A stretch of 15,841 nucleotides of DNA from Cyclobacteriaceae bacterium (GTDB taxonomy: Bacteria; Bacteroidota; Bacteroidia; Cytophagales; Cyclobacteriaceae): contig WGED01000212.1 in the NCBI GenBank assembly GCA_015492915.1, forward strand, positions 1 through 15,841, read 5' to 3'. Below the pieces are notes generated by a model that saw nothing but the letters and a program-made list of their open reading frames with translations, had not been told where the DNA came from and did not search any database. This document shows, in pieces, positions 1-5,465 of this stretch (its first letter is position 1; each line of letters starts with the position of its first letter). A program made the translations under genes and the position numbers.

Positions 1-692
1 TGGATCAAGCGCTTATTCGACTTTAGTTCACCGCTGATCGACGACCATATCCCGCTGTAATTTTTTACAACAGGCACGAAGTGCTCAACGATGCGCCAGA
101 AGCCCAGGGAAGCAATCCCCAGGGTGGCGGCCGCTATGGCGAATACGGCAAAATAATTGACCGGATAGTCGTAATGTCTGAGCACAAGACCCGCCAGCCA
201 TGCCGATACAAGCATGCCAGCACTCGTAATGATCTGCCGTAGCGACAGGAATGATTTGCGCATCTCATCCAGAATCGATTTGCCGAGGATATCTGTATAT
301 GAGATATTGGCGAATGCCCCGCCGAGAGAAAAACTCGTCATAAACAAAAAGATGAGCCCTATTATAAAGCCTCCCGGCAGGATATGGTATAAAAAGAATA
401 TCAATGCCATGGCAGCTAGGGCCATGACCCGCAGATATATACCGGTGATGAGTAATGGGCGCTTTTTCTCTTTGGCGTTGATATAAGGGGCAAAGAAAAG
501 CTGCGATAGTTTGGAGCCGCCGATCAGGATGGCAGTGAGTACACCCACGTGCACGGAGGTTCCGCCTGCGTTGATCAGCATCGAAGGGATAATGGTATCG
601 ACATCCATGAAAGATGAGGCGATGGCCAGAAATCCTCCATGCCACAGAAAAGCATTATAATTGCGTTTTGAAATACTTTTCGTCAGCTCCAT
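1..692 (-). CDS. MFS transporter, N-terminal half (runs off left edge)
   Basis: Reading the minus strand from the ATG at 692-690 gives 230 uninterrupted codons to the window edge, so the gene is partial at its 3' end. The protein begins MELTKSISKRNYNAFLWHGG and continues with about six hydrophobic segments (roughly residues 18-40, 48-68, 78-102, 106-128, 150-170, 175-198). A charged cytoplasmic loop follows (SGELKSNKRLI at the edge). This is the layout of the first six-helix bundle and central loop of a Major Facilitator Superfamily permease of about 400-450 residues. The cytoplasmic loop after helix 2 carries NAKEKKRPL, like the basic loop 2-3 of MFS proteins. Substrate is unknown; its position head-to-head with an exported oxidoreductase and a LacI-type operator suggests a sugar or sugar derivative, which is inference. 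No Shine-Dalgarno precedes the start, as is usual in Bacteroidota. Confidence 0.8.
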   Translation of the reverse strand, partial: MELTKSISKRNYNAFLWHGGFLAIASSFMDVDTIIPSMLINAGGTSVHVGVLTAILIGGSKLSQLFFAPYINAKEKKRPLLITGIYLRVMALAAMALIFFLYHILPGGFIIGLIFLFMTSFSLGGAFANISYTDILGKSILDEMRKSFLSLRQIITSAGMLVSAWLAGLVLRHYDYPVNYFAVFAIAAATLGIASLGFWRIVEHFVPVVKNYSGIWSSISGELKSNKRLI

Positions 693-805
693 ATCCCGAA
701 AGTGTCGATTTTTTCACAAAAATAAATTTTCGAACAGGGAATAAAGTGCGATTGATTACATAAATTTATATGTGGCAATGAATGGGATCGTGTCTGTAAA
801 TCAGT

Positions 806-825
806 TTATGCAAACGTTTGCATAA
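806..825. promoter_or_regulatory. LacI/GalR-family operator (perfect 20-bp palindrome)
   Basis: The 20 bases TTATGCAAACGTTTGCATAA are a perfect inverted repeat centred on CG between 815 and 816. The core AAACGTTT with a central CpG is the hallmark of operators bound by LacI/GalR-family repressors. It sits in the 191-bp gap between the divergent MFS and oxidoreductase genes, so it could control either or both. No lacI-type gene is in the window. The palindrome is seen directly; the repressor family is inferred from the motif. Confidence 0.7.
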
Positions 826-847
826 TTAGGTGAAAATCGCCAATTTG
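817..847 (+). promoter_or_regulatory. Possible Bacteroidota-type promoter for the oxidoreductase gene
   Basis: TTTG at 817-820, a 19-base spacer, then CCAATTTG at 840-847 resembles the Bacteroidota promoter layout TTTG - N19-21 - TAnnTTTG, with the TA of the -7 element replaced by CC. Transcription would start near 853, about 30 bases before the ATG at 884. The -33 TTTG lies inside the palindrome at 806-825, so a bound repressor would cover it. The match is imperfect and unproven. Confidence 0.35.
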
Positions 848-883
848 AATTCAGAATATTTTTTAACATAAATTTTCCTCAAA

Positions 884-2266
884 ATGAAAGACAGCAGAAG
901 ATCATTTATTAAAAAGACTGCGCTCGGCGCCACGGGGATCACATTGGGAGCTTCCACATTGGGCATGAGCGCAGCAAGCTATGGCCGCATCATGGGCGCT
1001 AACGACCGCATCTATATGAGCGTGATCGGTGTACGGGGCCAGGGAAGGGGACATCTGAGGCGATGGGCAGGCATGGCCAAAGACAAGAACGTATATGTGA
1101 AGACCATTTGCGATGTAGATGAAAACCTCTTTGACGAAAGAATCAAAATTGTTAAAGACCTTCAGAAAGAAAAGCCCGGCACCGAGGTGGACATGAGGCG
1201 CGTATTCGAAGACCCCGACATATCCGCTATATCAATCGCCACGCCAAACCACTGGCATGCTCTGGCTACCATCTGGGCTGTGCAGGCAGGCAAGCATGTG
1301 TATGTCGAAAAACCATGCTCCCACAACATCTGGGAAGGAAGGCAAATGATCGAAGCAGCTAATAAATACAACCGAACCGTGCAGGTGGGGTTCCAAAACC
1401 GCTCTATTCCCAACGTGCGCAAAGCCATGCAGGCGCTGCACAACGGTGTGATCGGCGATGTATATATGGCAAAAGGTCTATGCTATAAGCCACGTGGTTC
1501 GTTTGGCAGTTCGCCCAATAGTGCACCACCGGAAGGTCTGCATTACGACTTGTGGCTCGGTCCGGCCAAATGGCGTCCGTACAATGAAAAGCGAGGCCAT
1601 TACAACTGGCATTGGCACTGGAATACAGGCAACGGCGATATCGGAAATCAGGGTCCTCACCAGTTCGATATTGCTCGCTGGGGTATGAACAAAGACGAGC
1701 ATCCTGTCAGTGTGCATTCGACAGGCGGATATTTCAAATACACCGATTGTAGTCAGGAGACACCCAATACCCAAACTGCCGTGTACAAATATCGTGATGG
1801 CAAGATATTGCAGTTCGAAGTACGGGGCCTAGACACAGAAGCCGAAGGTAAGCTGGGTATCAAGATCGGCAACATCTTCTACGGCACCGAAGGCTGGATG
1901 GAAATCAACGGCAGCAAGTGGCAGGTGTTCCGCGGTAAGAAGGGCGAACCCGGCCCCGGCTCAGAAGGCGGCGACGAAGGCAATGTGGACAAGGTCGTGG
2001 GTTATCTTGCTGCTCCCGGCGGGGGAGGCCACTACGCCAACTTCATCGCTGCGATACGATCAGGCAAAAAGTCCGATCTGACCTGCGATATCTATGAAGG
2101 TTATCTGTCAACAGTATTGCCACATCTCGCGAATATCTCATACAGGCTCGGCGGCGTAGCGCTCGACTTTAATCCGGTAACGGAGAAGTTTATCAATAAC
2201 GAGGGTGCCAATGATATGCTTTCACGAGAATACCGCGAACCATATGTCGTGCCCGATAAGGTGTAG
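884..2266 (+). CDS. Tat-exported Gfo/Idh/MocA-family oxidoreductase
   Basis: A 460-residue NAD(P)-dependent dehydrogenase-like protein of the glucose-fructose oxidoreductase / inositol dehydrogenase / MocA family, acting on a sugar or polyol derivative. The N-terminus has a twin-arginine signal (SRRSFIKK at residues 4-11, then a hydrophobic Ala/Gly/Thr-rich stretch to about 32), so it is exported folded, probably with its cofactor bound. The Rossmann turn VIGVRGQGRGH (47-57) and ATPNHWHA (119-126) come first. The family signature EKP (142-144) supplies the conserved lysine, and a GDIGNQGPHQFDIARW stretch (251-266) carries the His and Asp expected in the active site. Length is normal for the Tat-exported subgroup common in Bacteroidota and Planctomycetes. 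The ATG is chosen because the Tat motif follows at once; there is no Shine-Dalgarno. It is divergent from the MFS permease, has a LacI-type operator upstream and a terminator downstream, so it is probably monocistronic. The substrate is not predictable. Confidence 0.94.
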   Translation: MKDSRRSFIKKTALGATGITLGASTLGMSAASYGRIMGANDRIYMSVIGVRGQGRGHLRRWAGMAKDKNVYVKTICDVDENLFDERIKIVKDLQKEKPGTEVDMRRVFEDPDISAISIATPNHWHALATIWAVQAGKHVYVEKPCSHNIWEGRQMIEAANKYNRTVQVGFQNRSIPNVRKAMQALHNGVIGDVYMAKGLCYKPRGSFGSSPNSAPPEGLHYDLWLGPAKWRPYNEKRGHYNWHWHWNTGNGDIGNQGPHQFDIARWGMNKDEHPVSVHSTGGYFKYTDCSQETPNTQTAVYKYRDGKILQFEVRGLDTEAEGKLGIKIGNIFYGTEGWMEINGSKWQVFRGKKGEPGPGSEGGDEGNVDKVVGYLAAPGGGGHYANFIAAIRSGKKSDLTCDIYEGYLSTVLPHLANISYRLGGVALDFNPVTEKFINNEGANDMLSREYREPYVVPDKV

Positions 2267-2301
2267 GAAATAACCATCAAAAAAAATCACTGATTTTTCA
2301 T

Positions 2302-2334
2302 GCCCTGACAATTATTTGTCCAGGGCTTTTTTTT
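2302..2334 (+). terminator. Rho-independent terminator after the oxidoreductase gene
   Basis: The arms GCCCTG-ACAA (2302-2311) and TTGTCCAGGGC (2316-2326) pair as a stem of ten base pairs with a single unpaired C on the 3' arm and a four-base loop, followed directly by eight T residues (2327-2334). It begins 36 bases after the stop codon of the gene ending at 2266 and separates it from the convergent ung gene. Confidence 0.85.
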
Positions 2335-2390
2335 ATCCGGAGAAATATGATAAAAGATAACTTCCGCTGAAATAAACCGAGATATTCCAT

Positions 2391-2415
2391 CCCTCCCACT
2401 CTCACTCCCACTCCC
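2391..2415 (-). repeat. G-tract low-complexity stretch, possible G-quadruplex
   Basis: The plus strand from about 2388 to 2437 is almost free of G and is built from degenerate CACTCC units. On the minus strand this gives four GGG tracts (complements of 2391-2393, 2395-2397, 2407-2409, 2413-2415) with loops of 1, 9 and 3 bases in plus-strand order. It lies 19-43 bases downstream of the ung stop codon. A G-quadruplex is possible in DNA or in the ung transcript, but one loop exceeds the canonical seven bases. Confidence 0.4.
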
Positions 2416-2433
2416 ACACTCACTTTCTCCTCC

Positions 2434-3096
2434 TCACCAGTCTATCGGCTCCAGCCCTCTTTCCTTCAGGTATTCGTTGGTTTGGCTGAAATGACGGCAG
2501 CCGAAGAAGCCACGGTTGGCGGCAAACGGCGAAGGATGCGCCGATTCCAGCACTTTGTGCTTACGCCGATCGATGACGACCCCTTTGCGCTGGGCATAAG
2601 CGCCCCAGAGTAAAAAGACAACCCCTTCTTTTTCTTCCGATATTTTCCTGATTACAGCATCGGTAAACAATTCCCAACCTTTGTTCTGATGCGACCCCGG
2701 TGTGTGTGCGCGTACGGTGAGGGTGGCATTGAGCAACAGCACGCCCTGCTTTGCCCATCGCTCCAGATTGCCGGATGCAGGCATTTTCTTGCCGATGTCG
2801 TCTTCAATTTCCTTATAAATGTTCTGCAATGAGGGTGGTAACTTTATACCGTCATTCACGGAAAAACAGAGCCCGTTGGCCTGGCGTGGTCCGTGATACG
2901 GGTCCTGACCGATGATCACCACTTTTACATCGTCAAAGCTGCAATGATCGAATGCGCTGAAGATCTGCCTGCCGGGGGGAAAAACCGTGTATTTTTTGTA
3001 CTCGTCCTTAACGAAATGCACGAGATGCTCAAAATATTCCTTTTCGAACTCAGCCTGCAGGCGCTCTTTCCAGGAAGGGGCAATTTTTACATCCAT
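2434..3096 (-). CDS. ung: Uracil-DNA glycosylase, family 1
   Basis: A 220-residue cytosolic enzyme that removes uracil from DNA to start base-excision repair. All family-1 motifs are present: the water-activating loop GQDPYHG (residues 63-69, catalytic Asp65), LCFSV (76-80, uracil-stacking Phe78), LLLNATLT (120-127, uracil-recognising Asn123), the Gly-Ser loop HTPGSHQNKGWE (131-142), and the leucine-loop region HPSPFAANRGFFGCRHFSQTN (187 onwards, His187). In the last loop the usual Leu after HPSP is Phe. Length is normal for the family. The gene is transcribed alone toward the oxidoreductase terminator and is divergent from the glycosidase-like gene at 3260. It is a housekeeping gene with no visible functional link to its neighbours. 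Confidence 0.98.
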   Translation of the reverse strand: MDVKIAPSWKERLQAEFEKEYFEHLVHFVKDEYKKYTVFPPGRQIFSAFDHCSFDDVKVVIIGQDPYHGPRQANGLCFSVNDGIKLPPSLQNIYKEIEDDIGKKMPASGNLERWAKQGVLLLNATLTVRAHTPGSHQNKGWELFTDAVIRKISEEKEGVVFLLWGAYAQRKGVVIDRRKHKVLESAHPSPFAANRGFFGCRHFSQTNEYLKERGLEPIDW

Positions 3097-3200
3097 ATTT
3101 GCGCAATTGAATGGTTTAAAATCAATTTGTGAATATAATTCATAAATCCAATATTAGGTAAATTAGAGGAAATTGTTGACGAAGAATCAATAGTACAATG

Positions 3201-3237
3201 GCCTCAATCAAATTTCGGTTAGTATTTGATATGAGGC
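3201..3237. repeat. Imperfect inverted repeat upstream of the glycosidase-like gene
   Basis: The left arm 3201-3213 (GCCTCAATCAAAT) and right arm 3224-3237 (ATTTGATATGAGGC) pair over 13 base pairs with one unpaired base on the right arm and a ten-base loop. The right arm ends 22 bases before the ATG at 3260. It could be a regulator-binding dyad or a hairpin in the 5' untranslated region of the three-gene unit that follows. No T-run follows, so it is not a terminator. Confidence 0.5.
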
Positions 3238-3259
3238 TCACCGGATAAAAAGTTTAAAC

Positions 3260-4492
3260 ATGAAAATTCAGCGATTATTGGTTATCGTATTTATCTCCGC
3301 CCTCATCACCGGCGGGTGTGAAAATGCACCCGTAAATAAAAGCCATGAAAAAAAGGCAATTTTTCATTACGATGACGACGGCATGGTGGTGATCAGGGGC
3401 AAAAGAATCTTTATCATTGGTTCGTACCACAAACCGAAAACGGAGACACCTTTCAAAACTTTGGCTGAAAAGGGTTTCAATTACATTAAGGTCAATAACC
3501 CGGATGAGCTGAACCTGGCACAAAAAAACGGCTTGTTTTCATGGATGACTACAGGTGCTGTGAGTGGGGACAAAAAGGATGAGGATGAAAAGAGGATCAC
3601 AAAGATGGTTGATGAATTTAAGAGCCATCCGGCTTTGCTCTTCTGGGAGATAGCCGACGAACCCGCCTTTACATGGATGTCGGCCGAGGCCCGCATATTG
3701 CCCGAAAGAATGAAGCGTTCATATGAGATCATTAAAAAATCCGACTCACTCCACCTCATCTACACCAATCACGGCCCGGTGAACCTCGTATCAACCCTTA
3801 GAAAATACAATGATGCCACCGACATCATCGCCTGCGATATTTATCCCGTCGCGCCGCACGGCATCAAACCGACCTATGCCTTGTGGGAAGACGGCATGCA
3901 GGGCGATCTGCTCAACACTTATATCAGCCAAGTTGGCGAATATGTTGATAAAATGAAGCGTGTATCGGACGAAAAGCCGCTTTTTATGGTACTGCAGGGC
4001 TTCGCGTGGGAAATGCTTAAAAAAGAAGAAGAGCGTGATCCGGCCATGGTCCTCTATCCCACTTTCAAACAATCACGATTTATGGCTTACAATGCCATCA
4101 TTCATGGAGCGACCGGCATCGTGTACTGGGGCACACCTTTCACACCTCAACCCTCGCGACACATCGATGCATTGTACAAAGTAACTACGGAACTAAGCGA
4201 GATGCAGGAGGTATTGGCGTCGAGAAAAGCGGACTTAAATATTTCAAAAGAATACCATGAGACCGGCCATTCAGTGGATGCCGGTGTGGAAATACTTGCT
4301 AAAAATGCCGGCGGCAAAACCTACCTTCTGACGGTCAATGCAGACAAAAATCCTGTGAAGGTGACACTTGGCGGGTTGGAAGGTTTTCAGAAAGCTATCG
4401 TATTGCAAGAAAGTCGCGAACTAAAAATCTCAGATGGCAAGCTATCGGATGAGTATAAGCCATTTGATACTCATATTTTTCTATTGCAATAA
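3260..4492 (+). CDS. Lipoprotein with glycoside-hydrolase-like TIM barrel
   Basis: A 410-residue exported protein. The signal peptide MKIQRLLVIVFISALITGG is followed by Cys20, an atypical but plausible lipidation site. The body reads as a clan GH-A-like (beta/alpha)8 barrel: FNYIKVNNPDE (73-83) as an early strand, SHPALLFWEIADEPAF (122-137) with Asp133-Glu134 at the place of the acid/base NEP motif, ACDIYPV (191-197), EKPLFMVLQGFAWE (238-251), and HGATGIVYWG (282-291), all typical strand ends in these barrels. Residues from about 340 form a small beta domain (ILAKNAGGKTYLLTVNADKNP). The second catalytic carboxylate expected near 240-250 is not obvious; Gln246 appears to occupy it. Exact family is not recognised. 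It heads a run of three genes for exported proteins with short gaps (57 bases to the next likely start) and no terminator between them. Substrate is unknown. Confidence 0.75.
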   Translation: MKIQRLLVIVFISALITGGCENAPVNKSHEKKAIFHYDDDGMVVIRGKRIFIIGSYHKPKTETPFKTLAEKGFNYIKVNNPDELNLAQKNGLFSWMTTGAVSGDKKDEDEKRITKMVDEFKSHPALLFWEIADEPAFTWMSAEARILPERMKRSYEIIKKSDSLHLIYTNHGPVNLVSTLRKYNDATDIIACDIYPVAPHGIKPTYALWEDGMQGDLLNTYISQVGEYVDKMKRVSDEKPLFMVLQGFAWEMLKKEEERDPAMVLYPTFKQSRFMAYNAIIHGATGIVYWGTPFTPQPSRHIDALYKVTTELSEMQEVLASRKADLNISKEYHETGHSVDAGVEILAKNAGGKTYLLTVNADKNPVKVTLGGLEGFQKAIVLQESRELKISDGKLSDEYKPFDTHIFLLQ

Positions 4493-4549
4493 AAATTTAA
4501 CTAATTTTCATAGCTGACATGTATCATGCGGTGTACAAATTTTCTTGAT

Positions 4550-5385
4550 ATGAATTACCTTAAATCAGTATATCTCCTTTTTGCTTTTTTATCCATTGCC
4601 TGGAGCTATGTCACGGCTCAGGATGAGGAAAAATCATTTCGCAAGCCCAATAACGGAAATGTTTACGTGATCGCACACCGGGGAGCACACAAAGGCATTC
4701 CCGAAAACACACTTGCAGCATATCAGAAGGCTATCGACCTGGGGTGTGACTTTGTGGAGATCGATGTGCGCAAAACCAGGGACGGCAGGTTTGTGAGTGT
4801 ACACAATGAAGAGGTAGATAAATACACCGGAGGGGAATATACTGGAAAGGTGAAGAGCTTTACCCTGGAGGAACTCAAAAACATGAATATCGGCAAAAGT
4901 GTTGGACCTGAATGGGAAAATGAGCGAATCCCGACCTTAGAGGAGATCCTGAAACTGTGTGAAGGGAAAATAGGTATTTACCTCGATCTGAAAGAGCCTT
5001 ATATGGAAGAGTTGGCATTTATCATCAAAGGCTTCAATATGGTGCTGAAGTGGTATGGTATATTCCTTTTTCAAAATTAAAGGAGATCAAGGAATTGAAG
5101 AAATACTGCCCGAATTGCATCGTGATGCCCGATCCGGGATCGGGTGAAAACATAAACAAGGTGGCCGAATCAGTGGAAACAGAAGTTATTGCCACAGACA
5201 TGAGTCATTTGAATGAGGATTTTGTGAAAACAGCGCATGAATTCAACATGAAGATATTTGTGGACGAAGACAAGGGAGGTGCGGAAGAATGGACAAAGAT
5301 CATCAGTTGGGGGACGGATGGCATCCAGACTGATGACCCTGAAGCGCTTGTTAATTTTTTAAAAAGCGGAAAGCACAAACATTAA
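4550..5385 (+). pseudogene. Glycerophosphodiester phosphodiesterase, split by a one-base frameshift
   Basis: Two overlapping frames together make one exported GDPD-family protein of about 278 residues, which hydrolyses glycerophosphodiesters to glycerol-3-phosphate and an alcohol. The first frame (ATG 4550, stop at 5080) has a signal peptide (MNYLKSVYLLFAF..., cut near VTAQ) and the motifs AHRGAHKGIPENT, FVEIDVRKTRDG, VHNEEVDKYT and YLDLKEP. The second frame (to 5385) has WYIPFSKLKEIKELKKYCP, VMPDPGSGEN and GTDGIQTDDPEALVNFL, the family's C-terminal half. The join lies at about 5035-5050; adding one G to ATGGTGCTG would read NMGAEVVWYIP and restore a continuous protein. So a single G has been lost from a G-run, either a true mutation or a sequencing error. 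An upstream in-frame ATG at 4526 exists, but the signal peptide starts at 4550. The gene is between the glycosidase-like and DUF4838 genes, probably in one operon. Confidence 0.85.
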
Positions 5386-5465
5386 TTCAAGACCACGCCA
5401 ATTATAACAACCTCAAATTAATCAGCACATTATATCATTGAAAAAATAGCCAAAATCCCATACCC

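Noticed and set aside
265..645. Open frame of 126 codons on the minus strand
   Set aside because: It is a different frame of the MFS transporter gene, whose true frame (ATG at 692) is open to the window edge and gives clear membrane helices; this one has His/Arg-rich, non-family sequence.
3197..3228. Bacteroidota promoter at TAGTATTTG upstream of the glycosidase-like gene
   Set aside because: The TA and TTTG are separated by three bases rather than two, and no TTTG is found 19-21 bases upstream. The TTTG also belongs to the inverted repeat at 3201-3237.
5030..5055. Programmed -1 ribosomal frameshift in the phosphodiesterase gene
   Set aside because: No slippery heptamer and no stable downstream hairpin seen near the junction; loss of one G from a G-run explains the frame change more simply.
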